A DNA stretch of 64,000 bases from Sphingobium sp. (lineage in GTDB: Bacteria > Pseudomonadota > Alphaproteobacteria > Sphingomonadales > Sphingomonadaceae): contig JAHFPV010000001.1 in NCBI GenBank assembly GCA_023266575.1, positions 186,001 to 250,000 of the forward strand. Reading direction: 5' to 3'. Position numbers and translations under genes: made by a program. Below the pieces are notes generated by a model that worked only from the letters and a program-made list of their open reading frames with translations, made no database searches and was not told the DNA's origin. Shown piece after piece: positions 46,237 through 53,643 of the stretch (position 1 is its first letter; each line of letters opens with the position of its first letter).

Positions 46237-46449
46237 TTACTCGGCGGCGTCGGCCAGCCGTTCGGCGCGGGCGTCGGCAGCGGCGGTTTCGCGGCGGGCG
46301 CGGGCCGTGTCGGTCAGGTCCTGACGCTGGGCCATGGCGAGCCAGGCGGCTTCGGCGCGGAGGCAGCGATCGCGGACGTTGGCGAGGGTCGCGGCGTCGG
46401 CGTCGGTGCGGGCTTGCGCGGCCAAGCTGTGATAGTCGGTAACGGCCAT
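46237..46449 (-). CDS. small alanine/aspartate-rich helical protein, unknown
   Basis: 70 residues starting MAVTDYHSLAAQARTDADAATLANVRDRC, predicted wholly helical, with repeated ARR/AEA patterns and a single Trp. AGGAGAG precedes the ATG. No membrane segment. Similar small proteins occur beside cold-shock genes in sphingomonads (impression from memory). It lies downstream of the cold-shock gene on the same strand. Confidence 0.65.
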   Translation of the reverse strand: MAVTDYHSLAAQARTDADAATLANVRDRCLRAEAAWLAMAQRQDLTDTARARRETAAADARAERLADAAE

Positions 46450-46526
46450 GAGGCTCTCCTCAGGATCAAAGGATGAAGGGGCCGGGCGCGAAGGATGACC
46501 CCCGCGCCCGATCCCGGCCGTCTGAA

Positions 46527-46742
46527 TTATTCAGCGTGGGCGATGTTCACCGCAGCCATCTTGCCGCGCTTGTCCTGCTCCAGGTCATAGGACACGCGGT
46601 CCTTTTCACGCAGGGTGGCCAGGCCAGCACGCTCGACGGCGCTGATGTGAACGAATGCGTCTGCACCGCCATTGTCGGGGGCAATGAAGCCATAGCCCTT
46701 GTCGGCGTTGAAGAACTTGACGACGCCAGTGATGCTGCTCAT
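46527..46742 (-). CDS. cold-shock-domain protein
   Basis: 71-residue CspA-family RNA chaperone. RNP1 is KGYGFI (about 15-20) and RNP2 is AFVHIS (about 29-34). The rest of the OB fold is normal (VSYDLEQDKRGKMAAVNI). AAGGAAT sits just upstream of the ATG. Cold-shock genes often have long 5' leaders; the 430 bases upstream could hold one. Marks the last core-like gene before the integrase. Confidence 0.94.
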   Translation of the reverse strand: MSSITGVVKFFNADKGYGFIAPDNGGADAFVHISAVERAGLATLREKDRVSYDLEQDKRGKMAAVNIAHAE

Positions 46743-47277
46743 TTGGTATTCCTTCTTTCTGTGCGGCGAACCCCGTGTGGACGCGCCGGGTTGCTAAGGG
46801 GCAGGGAAAGAAGGAAGTAGGTGCCGCAAAGCGCCGAAAACCGTCGATTTGCGACTGTAGCAGCGCCTATGTAGGGCAGGTAGTGGCAAATAGCAAATCG
46901 CATGACGGGATGTGCTGTTCCGGCAGCGGGATTTGCGTGGGTGGGTATGCGGCTCCGGTCTCGCCTGTGCATCCGCCACAAGGCTGATCCGGGCGCAATC
47001 GACGCGGCTCAGGCAGCGGACATGGTGACGGCTGAATATCGGAAAAAATGGTAGCGGAGGAGTCGCTAAAAGTATCGTGTCAGGCGGGTTCATGGCGTCC
47101 GTAAGCACATTGTAACATCGGTGATTTTTGTTGTAGTCTGTTCGCGGTCGGTCGCCCTGATTTGTCTGAACCCGCATCAAAATGTGGGAACAACAGTGGG
47201 ATCATTTTTTGCTACGAAATGTGGGACCAGTTTGTGGGAACACAGGCGGAAAATTCCCTAATAGGGAACCGAACCTG
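46743..47277. other. long intergenic region between cold-shock gene and integrase
   Basis: 535 bases that hold the probable leader and promoter of the cold-shock gene (minus strand) and, at 47183-47242, the integrase-proximal repeats listed separately. No gene is supported. The island's left attachment site is likely within this stretch, but no matching second copy is visible in the window. Confidence 0.4.
47183..47242. repeat. four TGTGGGA repeats upstream of the integrase
   Basis: TGTGGGAACA (47183-47192), AGTGGGATCA (47195-47204), TGTGGGACCA (47220-47229) and TGTGGGAACA (47233-47242), all in the same orientation, end 35 bases before the integrase start. Spaced direct repeats beside int are typical of arm-type binding sites for a tyrosine recombinase or its excision factor. 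Confidence 0.6.
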
Positions 47278-48492
47278 ATGGCACTAACAACTTTGAAAGT
47301 TAAGAACGCGAAACCCGGTCGCCATACCGATAGTCGTGGCCTTTGCCTGCTCGTGAAGGACAGCGGGGCGCGGACATGGGTTCTGCGAATGCAGAGACAC
47401 GGCCAACGCCGTGACTATGGGCTGGGATCAGCGTTGGACGTATCGCTAGCCGAGGCGCGCGAAGCAGCAGCAGCACTACGTCGCCGAGTCCGAGAGGGCT
47501 TTGATCCAGTCGCCGAGCGGCGGAAGGCGCGAAAGATCGTGCCCAACTTCGAAGCCGCGACTCGGACTTGCCACGAGACGTTGCGCGAAGGCTGGAATGG
47601 CGGGCATCATGCGAAGTGGCTTGCTAGCTTCGAAAAGCATCTGTTCCCGAAGATCGGCAAGAAGCCGGTAGATCAAGTAGATAGCGCCTGCGTGGTCGAG
47701 GCGCTCGCGCCGATCTGGCTCGAAATTCCGGAAACTGCCCGCCGCATTTTGCAGCGCATAAGCGTTGTTTTGGATTTTGCGCACGTCAAAGGCTGGGTGC
47801 CGGGGGAAGTATCGCTTCGTTCCGTTCGCAAAGGGCTTCCGCGCCAGAACGACAAGCGCGGTCATATGGAGGCCATGCCCTATGCCGATGTTCCAGCGCT
47901 TATGCAGAAGCTGGCGGTGGCAGCGCCGACAACGGGCCGGGACGCGCTGCGCTTTACCATCTACAATGCCGTGCGCTCCAACGAGACGCGCTTTGCCGTC
48001 TGGACAGAGTTTGACTTGGACAAGGGCATTTGGACCATTCCAGGCGAACGGATGAAGGCACGGGAAACCCATATCGTGCCATTGTCCGCGCCCGCTGTAG
48101 CGTTGCTACGCAAACGGTGGAACGAGCGCACCAGCGACACTGGGCTTGTGTTCTCTTATAATGGCGAGAAGCCTATCAGCGATGTAACTATGACCAAGCT
48201 GTTGCGAGATGATGGAATTGTAGGGATAACGGTCCATGGCTTCCGTTCATCCTTCACCGATTGGGCAGCGGAGCGAACGCGCTTCCCGAAGGAGGTCACC
48301 GACAAGGCACTGGCGCACAAACTGCCCAACAAGGTTGAGGCCGCCTATCGGCGCACCGACTTTTTCGAGAAGCGGCGCAGCCTCATGGCGCGTTGGGCCG
48401 AATATCTCGACCGGACAGAGGCACAGAGCGGCAAGGGGAAGGACGCCGCCGCAACGGCGTCCGAGCCTACAGCGCTCCGCGTTGTCGCCTGA
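47278..48492 (+). CDS. tyrosine-type site-specific integrase (DUF4102/P4 type)
   Basis: 404-residue recombinase. The N-terminal arm-binding DUF4102 domain is clear (LTTLKVKNAKPGRHTDSRGLCLLVKDSGARTW, split for description), followed by a SAM-like core-binding domain and the catalytic domain with Arg in NAVRSNETR, HGFRSSFTDWAAE (His-x-x-Arg) and the Tyr nucleophile in AYRRTDFFEKRR. All key residues are present, so it is probably active. The frame is open from 47182; the ATG at 47278 starts the conserved domain. Confidence 0.94.
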   Translation: MALTTLKVKNAKPGRHTDSRGLCLLVKDSGARTWVLRMQRHGQRRDYGLGSALDVSLAEAREAAAALRRRVREGFDPVAERRKARKIVPNFEAATRTCHETLREGWNGGHHAKWLASFEKHLFPKIGKKPVDQVDSACVVEALAPIWLEIPETARRILQRISVVLDFAHVKGWVPGEVSLRSVRKGLPRQNDKRGHMEAMPYADVPALMQKLAVAAPTTGRDALRFTIYNAVRSNETRFAVWTEFDLDKGIWTIPGERMKARETHIVPLSAPAVALLRKRWNERTSDTGLVFSYNGEKPISDVTMTKLLRDDGIVGITVHGFRSSFTDWAAERTRFPKEVTDKALAHKLPNKVEAAYRRTDFFEKRRSLMARWAEYLDRTEAQSGKGKDAAATASEPTALRVVA

Positions 48493-48661
48493 CCAGATCG
48501 TGCAGGCTGGCGGTGGTGATACGGGTTGCCTTGCCAAGCTTCACCGTTTCGACCTCGCCAGCAGCGATCAGTTCATAGAGCTTGGTGCGACCGACTCCGA
48601 TCATGCGCGCCGCTTCATTGACGCGGACGCAGATCGGATCGGGGGGCGGGAGCGCGGTCAT
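48467..48661 (-). CDS. excisionase-like helix-turn-helix protein
   Basis: 64 residues with a MerR/Xis-type HTH: VNEAARMIGVGRTKLYELIAAGEVETVKLGKATRIT. Typical DNA-binding excisionase or AlpA-like protein, likely directing excision or controlling int. Its 3' end overlaps the integrase 3' end by 26 bases (convergent), and its start overlaps the upstream AlpA gene by four bases. Confidence 0.85.
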   Translation of the reverse strand: MTALPPPDPICVRVNEAARMIGVGRTKLYELIAAGEVETVKLGKATRITTASLHDLVRRQRGAL

Positions 48662-48873
48662 TGCGCATGGCTCCCGGCCCGTTCCTCGCGATAGCTGACA
48701 GGATCGGCCATCCAGCGTTCGACGGACGACTCCCGCCAGCCAGCGCCATGAACGCTGATCCGGATTTGAGCGGGAAACGTCCCGTCCGCGATCTTGCGGT
48801 AAAGGGTTGAACGGGAAAGCCCGGTGCGGGCCAGAACGGTCTTTAATCGGATGATACGATCGGTGTTGGACAT
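48658..48873 (-). CDS. AlpA-family regulator
   Basis: 71 residues: IIRLKTVLARTGLSRSTLYRKIADGTFPAQIRI, then GWRESSVERWMADP, the signature of P4 AlpA proteins, which activate integrase or excision in satellite elements. Directly upstream of and overlapping the excisionase-like gene. Marks the integrase module as P4-satellite-like. Confidence 0.9.
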   Translation of the reverse strand: MSNTDRIIRLKTVLARTGLSRSTLYRKIADGTFPAQIRISVHGAGWRESSVERWMADPVSYREERAGSHAQ

Positions 48874-49423
48874 CGACTTATTCCATACATTCGCCAGTTA
48901 TACCTTTCCCCCATGAGAGTTGAACAATGCGGGCCGTCCCTCAGCCCGCAAGGGGCAATCGGCGCGCATAGGGCAATGGCGGGCCTACGGCGGCAAATGT
49001 CGAGGATCGGCGGAGATTTCGCGCATGTGGCGGCGATAGCGGATCATCGGTGGCCCCAGGCGGCAAGCGGCGGTCGCCTTTTGCCGGGATTGGGCGGGGC
49101 GGTGCCTTGCAAGGGCAAGTAGCGGGCATTTAGCCCGTGAAATAATAGCAATCGACCTGTTCGAGTCGTACGCCATGGCGGACCTCTTGTTGACGACCCG
49201 CCAAGCCGTCCTTTGCTATGCCTCCTGTGCGTATGCTGTCTCGCTTTTTCCTGGCGCGCAAGGGGATAGGAAATAGAGTTCCGGAAGTAGGCACTATACT
49301 GCCGCTTTCGGCATTTCAGTGCCGATTTGCACATTCTGATGGCGCTCGTATCACGATGATTTGCGGTTTCTCGATGGCAATTGTCATGCGATTGAATTAC
49401 ATATGAGCCGAAGGAGTGATCCC
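48874..49423. other. 550-bp stretch without a supported gene
   Basis: GC-rich 48900-49120 followed by AT-richer 49120-49420, which should contain the promoter of the toxin-antitoxin pair. Short frames exist on both strands, but none shows a ribosome site with a recognisable protein. No tRNA or strong repeat was noticed. Confidence 0.4.
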
Positions 49424-49729
49424 ATGGCCAACAATGCCCTTATTCAGACCCGAATCGATTCGGACGTGAAGGACCGCGCCTCCGCCGTTTTCGAGAGGAT
49501 GGGTCTTACGGTATCAGACGCCGTGCGCATCCTTCTGACCCGCACCGCGCGCGAGGGTGTTGCCCCCATGGAGCTGCTGGTAGAGCGGCAAGCCTATGAC
49601 CAGTGGTTTCGGGCGCGGGTGCAGGAGGCGCTGGACGATGATCGGCCCGACATTGACGACGCGGAGGTTTCCGCGCGATTTGCTGAGCTTCGCGCGAATG
49701 CGCGAAAGGGCATCAAGCCGGTGCAATGA
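49424..49729 (+). CDS. RelB/DinJ-family antitoxin
   Basis: 101 residues starting MANNALIQTRIDSDVKDRASAVFERMGLTVSDAVRILLTRTAREG (described in parts): a ribbon-helix-helix DNA-binding N-terminus of the RelB/DinJ type and an acidic C-terminal tail (DDDRPDIDDAEVSARFAELRANARKG) that would bind the toxin. AAGGAG lies 7 bases upstream. The stop overlaps the toxin start (ATGA), the usual antitoxin-first order. Expected to repress its own operon. Confidence 0.92.
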   Translation: MANNALIQTRIDSDVKDRASAVFERMGLTVSDAVRILLTRTAREGVAPMELLVERQAYDQWFRARVQEALDDDRPDIDDAEVSARFAELRANARKGIKPVQ

Positions 49730-50028
49730 AACTCGCTTGGTCCAATCGCGCCACGACCGACCGTTTGGCGATATTCATCTGGATTGCCGAGGATAACCCT
49801 CAAGCTGCCGCCGACGTTGACGACCGCATCGAGGCAGCGGCCCAGCGCCTCAAAGATTTCCCGAATAGCGGGCGTCCGGGCCGGATCGAAGGAACGCGCG
49901 AATTGGTGATCGCGCGCACGCCCTATATCGCACCTTACCAGATCATCGGGAATACCGTGCGCGTCCTTCGCGTGATCCATGGTGCGCGCATGTGGCCCCA
50001 CGACATGCCCCCGGAGTTCGACCCGTAG
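49726..50028 (+). CDS. RelE/ParE-family toxin
   Basis: 100 residues with the ParE/RelE fold: KLAWSNRATTDRLAIFIWIAEDNPQAAADVDDRI, AAQRLKDFPNSGRPGRIEGTRELVIARTPYIAPYQI and VRVLRVIHGARMWP. The Arg and Tyr residues around GTRELV and PYIAPYQI are those usual in ParE-type gyrase-targeting toxins. Co-translated with the antitoxin. Likely stabilises the island. Confidence 0.92.
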   Translation: MKLAWSNRATTDRLAIFIWIAEDNPQAAADVDDRIEAAAQRLKDFPNSGRPGRIEGTRELVIARTPYIAPYQIIGNTVRVLRVIHGARMWPHDMPPEFDP

Positions 50029-50111
50029 TAAGCTGCCAGATACCCACCGTTGGTGCACGATTGGCCGATAGCGGAATGGCTGGTTGAGATAGGCCAGGAA
50101 GGAAAGCAGCC

Positions 50112-50130
50112 TGTAGTGGGTCAGTTTGGA
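50112..50130 (+). repeat. left terminal inverted repeat of the transposon
   Basis: TGTAGTGGGTCAGTTTGGA. The transposase stop codon (50121-50123) lies inside it. It continues into CTGACCC, so GGGTCAG/CTGACCC also forms a small hairpin after the transposase gene. The 8-bp duplication AAGCAGCC precedes it directly. Confidence 0.9.
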
Positions 50131-51005
50131 ATCTGACCCTGCTTTTTGTACGGGCCGCGCTTTGCTGGCTTGGCTTCGGCCTCTTCGACCAGCTTGGCAA
50201 TATCAGCAATTTCCCAAAGCCGATCAGACACGCCAGCGGCCATCGCTGGGGTCACGCGCAGCGTTTTATGGATATGGACGAAGTTGTAATACATCATGTG
50301 CAGGGCGACCGCGTGAGCGTGGTTCTCAACCTTCTGGGAGAACGCATTTGTCAGGCGCGTAAAGCGGCGCATGTGCATCCTGATCGTGAGGTTTTGGCGC
50401 TCCACATAGCTGGTCGAGACATGCTCAATGTCGGGATTGCCTTCGCGGCGGATTTTCTTGCTGCCTGTGCATTCCGCAGGGCTGTAATGTCCCGGCGCGC
50501 TGATTGTGTTGCCATACAGCTTCACAAGCTGGGCATAGTCCACATCAGCCCCGAACGCGCCCTCTACGGCTTCAAGATAGGCGCGGTGACCGTCGCTTGT
50601 GCGTTGGACGCGCGTAGCGAGGCGTGACGCTAGATCATCCATGAACCACATGGCATATTCTGCATCGCGAGCGCCCACGAGATACGAAACGATCATCTTG
50701 GTATCGGCGTCAAGCGCGGTCCAAGTCCAAGTGTCACCAGCGCCTTGCGGGGCTTCCTTCGCCGTCGCGAGGTTCTTCTGCTTTGCGTAGGTGAACGACC
50801 AGATTTCATCGACCTGCACACGAGCAGCTTTCACGTTGCGGACCGTTGCATCATGGTAGACGGTGCAGGCTTTGCCCGCGTCAATGAGCAGCTTGAAGAC
50901 CGTGTTCTTGCTTGCGCCAGTGAGGCGCGTGATCGCACGAATGCTCATACCTTCGCAGAGAAGGTGAAGGATGTTGGCGCGCTCTGCGAGGGTCAGCTTG
51001 TTCAC
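50121..51005 (-). CDS. IS1-family transposase
   Basis: 294-residue single-frame DDE transposase. N-terminal HTH (LTLAERANILHLLCEGMSIRAITRLTGASKNTVFKLL, described in parts), then the acidic triad: D in VDEIWSFTYAKQKN, D in TSDGHRAYLEAVEG, and E in STSYVERQNLTIRMHMRRFTRLTNAFS. The ERQNL block is IS1-like. C-terminal residues are encoded in the transposon's left end. No frameshift or internal stop, so probably active, unlike classical IS1, which needs frameshifting. Confidence 0.92.
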   Translation of the reverse strand: MNKLTLAERANILHLLCEGMSIRAITRLTGASKNTVFKLLIDAGKACTVYHDATVRNVKAARVQVDEIWSFTYAKQKNLATAKEAPQGAGDTWTWTALDADTKMIVSYLVGARDAEYAMWFMDDLASRLATRVQRTSDGHRAYLEAVEGAFGADVDYAQLVKLYGNTISAPGHYSPAECTGSKKIRREGNPDIEHVSTSYVERQNLTIRMHMRRFTRLTNAFSQKVENHAHAVALHMMYYNFVHIHKTLRVTPAMAAGVSDRLWEIADIAKLVEEAEAKPAKRGPYKKQGQIPN

Positions 51006-51114
51006 GCAGTTTCAATGTGAACATTTGCGTCGTTAGTCAAGCATTAAGGGTCAGTTTGACTTATGGCGCAAGTTCTGCTTGAGGCCCTGCGGGTCGCATG
51101 TTAGGAATAGGGCA

Positions 51115-52248
51115 ATGACAGATCACACTACGCCGGGGCAATTGATTGCGGAACTCCTCGAAGCGAGGGGCTGGACCAAGCGCACCCTCGCCGTGGTGTT
51201 GGAAAAGGACGAAAGCACGATCAACAAAATCATCGCAGGTAAAGGCTCAGTCACGCCTGAAACTGCGTTGGCGCTGGAAGACGTGTTCGGCGTGGATGCC
51301 GATCGCTTTCTTGAATTACAGCGCAAGTATGATCTTGCCGTAGCTCGAATTTCAGCGAAGCCAGATCGCGCCAGAGCAACCCGCGCGACACTTTTTGGTG
51401 ATCTTCCCATCGGGGAAATGATTAAGCGGGGCTGGATCAATGCAGACAGTCCGCAAGATATGCGAGTAGTGGAATCGCAGTTAGCGAAGTTTTTCGGTGT
51501 GGAATCAGCAGACCAAATCGAAATTTTGCCTCATGCTGCAAAAAAGACCGCGGTTAACACGCAACCTACTCCGGCACAGATGGCGTGGCTTTATCGGGTC
51601 AAGTCTATCAGTGAAGAACTTATGGTCCCTAAGTACTCTCAAGCTGCTCTTGAGCGCGCGTTGCCAAAACTCCATGAACTTATGGTTGCTCCAGAAGAGG
51701 CGCGCCATGTTCCCCGTATATTGGCGGAGTGTGGGATCAGGCTCGTCATTGTCCAGTCCCTCCCCTCTGCGAAGATAGATGGGGTGTGTTTCTGGCTGGA
51801 TGATCTGTCACCTGTTGTTGGGCTATCTATTCGGTTTGATCGAAATGACAATTTCTGGTTCGTGCTTCGGCATGAGCTCGAGCATGTGCGCCTAGGTCAT
51901 GGCAAATCCGCAATGATATTGGATACAGAACTTGAGGGCGAAAAGGCTGGGCAAGGGCCAGGCATCCCCGAAGAAGAGCGGTTGGCCAATGCGGCAGCCC
52001 AGAATTTTTGTATCCCAGTCGATAAACTTGATGGTTTTGTAGCTCGTAAGGCTCCCTTTTTCTCCGAGCGCGACTTTCTAGCTTTTGCAAAGATACTTCG
52101 CGTTCACCCAGGCATTCTTGCTGGGCAACTTCACCGCAAAACGGGCCGATATGATCGGTTCCGCCAGCATCTCGCAAACATTCGAAGTAATTTGGGCTTC
52201 GGCGTAGCAATTGATGGGTGGGGCGATGTTTACCCCCTCGGCGAATGA
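51115..52248 (+). CDS. HTH plus ImmA/IrrE metallopeptidase-domain protein (HigA-like)
   Basis: 377 residues. N-terminal Cro/C1-type HTH (ELLEARGWTKRTLAVVLEKDESTINKIIAGKGSVTPETALAL, described in parts), middle helical region, and a C-terminal ImmA/IrrE domain with the zinc motif HELEH (RHELEHVRLGHGKSA, about residues 256-270) followed by EERLANAAAQNFCIP. ImmA/IrrE proteins cleave repressors or antitoxins under stress. The ATG at 51115 starts the HTH. It is the first cargo gene of the transposon and lies 10 bases before the 163-residue unknown on the same strand. Visibly less GC-rich than its surroundings. Confidence 0.88.
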   Translation: MTDHTTPGQLIAELLEARGWTKRTLAVVLEKDESTINKIIAGKGSVTPETALALEDVFGVDADRFLELQRKYDLAVARISAKPDRARATRATLFGDLPIGEMIKRGWINADSPQDMRVVESQLAKFFGVESADQIEILPHAAKKTAVNTQPTPAQMAWLYRVKSISEELMVPKYSQAALERALPKLHELMVAPEEARHVPRILAECGIRLVIVQSLPSAKIDGVCFWLDDLSPVVGLSIRFDRNDNFWFVLRHELEHVRLGHGKSAMILDTELEGEKAGQGPGIPEEERLANAAAQNFCIPVDKLDGFVARKAPFFSERDFLAFAKILRVHPGILAGQLHRKTGRYDRFRQHLANIRSNLGFGVAIDGWGDVYPLGE

Positions 52249-52258
52249 GGACTTTTGA

Positions 52259-52750
52259 ATGTCGAAAGTGATTGAGCGCCAGAAATTTATCCGATTCTGG
52301 CAAGAAAAGACCGGTAGTGACGAAATTGACGTCGAAGCCGTTGCAGAAATGGCGATGGAAATGGGGTGGGAAGCCCCACCGCCGCTCACTCCGAAGGAAC
52401 GGCTTGCGAAGCAGTTCAAAGAGGGGATGCGGCAGGATGTGCGCCATGATCGAAAGACGGGAAGGCCGTACAAGGGCTATCACGCATATCCCAAGCATAC
52501 AGCAGACGGACAGTTAACTTTTTCATACATCGATATCGATGATCCGAAAGCTAAACCGGAAAATTTCCGTAAGGCCTGTGTGATGCGTCGAGAGCAAAGC
52601 GTTGGTGACCAGCTTCAGCTTCGGCTGGACCAGTTGCATTGGAATGAGACGCGGCCGACTGAACAGCAAGTTGACCTGCTTCCAGCAGATATGGAGTTTG
52701 ATATCGAACTTCGATTGGCTGCTATGGACGATGAACCCGACGCCGCTTAA
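52259..52750 (+). CDS. unknown 163-residue protein paired with ImmA/IrrE gene
   Basis: Charged soluble protein. Helical N-terminus (SKVIERQKFIRFWQEKTGSDEIDVEAVAEMAMEMGWEAPPPLTP, described in parts), a basic block (QDVRHDRKTGRPYKGYHAY) and an aromatic FSYIDIDDPKAKPENFRKA region. No domain recognised. Ten bases after the ImmA/IrrE gene, so co-transcribed and probably its functional partner (a toxin, substrate or effector). Converges with the small minus-strand gene by four bases. Confidence 0.75.
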   Translation: MSKVIERQKFIRFWQEKTGSDEIDVEAVAEMAMEMGWEAPPPLTPKERLAKQFKEGMRQDVRHDRKTGRPYKGYHAYPKHTADGQLTFSYIDIDDPKAKPENFRKACVMRREQSVGDQLQLRLDQLHWNETRPTEQQVDLLPADMEFDIELRLAAMDDEPDAA

Positions 52751-52974
52751 TCGGCGCTTTTCTTCCAGCGCGCCTGAGCGGCGACACTGGCAATCTCAGA
52801 TCGTTGCTGTGGGGTAAGTGCTTTGGCACGTGCTGGGCCACCCACCGCGCCAGCTCTCGCAGCCCGCGCCTCGTTTGCCGTGCGCTCGACCTGAGCGCCT
52901 TCGCCGGTTGCAATGTCGATCATCATTTTGGCGAGCTGATTCGGATCGCGTGGGCGCTTGGGAGGCTTAGCCAT
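52747..52974 (-). CDS. small basic Ala/Lys-rich protein, unknown
   Basis: 75 residues starting MAKPPKRPRDPNQLAKMMIDIATGE with a repetitive AARAGAVGGPARAKALTPQQRSEIASVAAQARWKK, the pattern of small DNA-associated RNA/DNA-binding proteins seen next to integrated elements. Its start overlaps the stop of the 53203 gene (four to eight bases), so the two are one unit on the minus strand. Transposon cargo. Confidence 0.75.
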   Translation of the reverse strand: MAKPPKRPRDPNQLAKMMIDIATGEGAQVERTANEARAARAGAVGGPARAKALTPQQRSEIASVAAQARWKKSAD

Positions 52975-53203
52975 CGATTAAGTGCTCCCCAACCTTCGAC
53001 TGCGGCTTAACCTCAGCGCCTTCCAGATCGTACATCCATACGTCGCTATCCGGGTTGAGCGGCGTTCGAGCGTTTTTAGCGCGAACGAGTCTGCCCAGTT
53101 CGTGCCGAGCGTAATCGTCGTTCTCTGCCGACACGGGGCCAAGCGGTACGATATTTTGCCCTGGTACCTGAATGCGGACGTCGTAAGTTTTCAATGATGC
53201 CAT
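52967..53203 (-). CDS. small unknown protein (transposon cargo)
   Basis: 78 residues: MASLKTYDVRIQVPGQNIVPLGPVSAENDDYARHELGRLVRAKNAR (described in parts), beta-strand N-terminus then helix, ending VKPQSKVGEHLIDG. The frame is open to 53251; the ATG at 53203 begins the well-behaved sequence. First of a two-gene minus-strand unit at the right end of the transposon. Family not recognised. Confidence 0.65.
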   Translation of the reverse strand: MASLKTYDVRIQVPGQNIVPLGPVSAENDDYARHELGRLVRAKNARTPLNPDSDVWMYDLEGAEVKPQSKVGEHLIDG

Positions 53204-53246
53204 GTCCGCTTGTCGCACGTCATTACGGACGATTGCACCCCTGATT

Positions 53247-53265
53247 TTCAAACTGACCCACTACC
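53247..53265 (-). repeat. right terminal inverted repeat of the transposon
   Basis: TTCAAACTGACCCACTACC, the reverse complement of the left end with two differences. The 8-bp duplication AAGCAGCC follows directly at 53266-53273. Confidence 0.9.
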
Positions 53266-53304
53266 AAGCAGCCGGTCGCATATACGCCGCCTTGCTTTAT
53301 CCTT

Positions 53305-53490
53305 TCAGGTTGAAGACTGCCTGCCGGATTTTGCGGTACGTTCGCTCTCCAATCGTTCAACCTCCTTTTCGACGAGGCTGCGGATGAACTGAGCGCGCCG
53401 ATTGGGGCCGATCAGATCGTCAATGCGCTCCGCCAAGCCATTCGGCAGACGGACAACAGTTGTTTTCACTCCGAGCGGCGGTCTTCCCAT
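53305..53490 (-). CDS. ribbon-helix-helix DNA-binding protein
   Basis: 61 residues: GRPPLGVKTTVVRLPNGLAERIDDLIGPNRRAQFIRSLVEKEVERLE, a typical RHH (CopG/Arc-like) fold with VKTTVVRLP strand and two helices. Acts as a small repressor, possibly of the plus-strand operon beginning at 53644, because the divergent region carries repeated GATATCTG sites. The transposon ends 40 bases after its stop and leaves it intact. Confidence 0.8.
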   Translation of the reverse strand: MGRPPLGVKTTVVRLPNGLAERIDDLIGPNRRAQFIRSLVEKEVERLESERTAKSGRQSST

Positions 53491-53542
53491 GGAAGTTTCG
53501 TAACCGACGATGACGCCTGTTCAATCACAAGTTCATTAAGAG

Positions 53543-53591
53543 ATATCTGTTATTGATTAATGCCGCCCTTTTGCTGTATAAGCGATATCTG
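53543..53591. promoter_or_regulatory. repeated GATATCTG sites in divergent region
   Basis: GATATCTG occurs at 53543-53550 and again at 53584-53591, 41 bases (about four helical turns) apart, in an AT-rich stretch between the RHH gene and the 53644 operon. The first sits in the palindrome AGATATCT. Suitable as operators for the RHH protein. Also probable promoter zone for both directions. Confidence 0.4.
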
Positions 53592-53643
53592 ATAGTCCTT
53601 TGCGAGATGTAACCCGAAGGACGTAGCCGATGGAGGCAAGGCA

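Larger units (their letters stand above)
50112..53265. mobile_element. complete IS1-family cargo transposon (3,154 bp)
   Basis: Bounded by 19-base inverted ends (TGTAGTGGGTCAGTTTGGA at the left; the reverse complement of the right end is GGTAGTGGGTCAGTTTGAA, 17 of 19 alike). Flanked by a perfect 8-bp target duplication AAGCAGCC (50104-50111 and 53266-53273). Inside are an IS1-type DDE transposase and four cargo genes. An extra same-orientation partial end (GGGTCAGTTTGAC) lies at 51048-51060 between transposase and cargo. Inserted between the toxin gene and a ribbon-helix-helix gene. Confidence 0.9.

Noticed and set aside
46470-46526. Possible terminator after the cold-shock gene (GGGCGCG/CGCGCCC)
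   Set aside because: A hairpin can be drawn on the minus strand, but there is no T-run and it is close to the next gene; left uncalled.
46902-47054. 50-codon plus-strand frame ending AAQAADMVTAEYRKKW
   Set aside because: The C-terminal end looks protein-like, but there is no ribosome site, and it lies in the probable cold-shock leader; not enough support.
48913-49334. Several overlapping 60-95 codon frames on both strands
   Set aside because: No ribosome site, no family resemblance and proline/arginine-biased translations typical of GC-rich noncoding DNA.
51042-51066. Partial transposon end GGGTCAGTTTGAC as the right end of a shorter IS
   Set aside because: It has the same orientation as the left end rather than inverted, and is not flanked by a target duplication.
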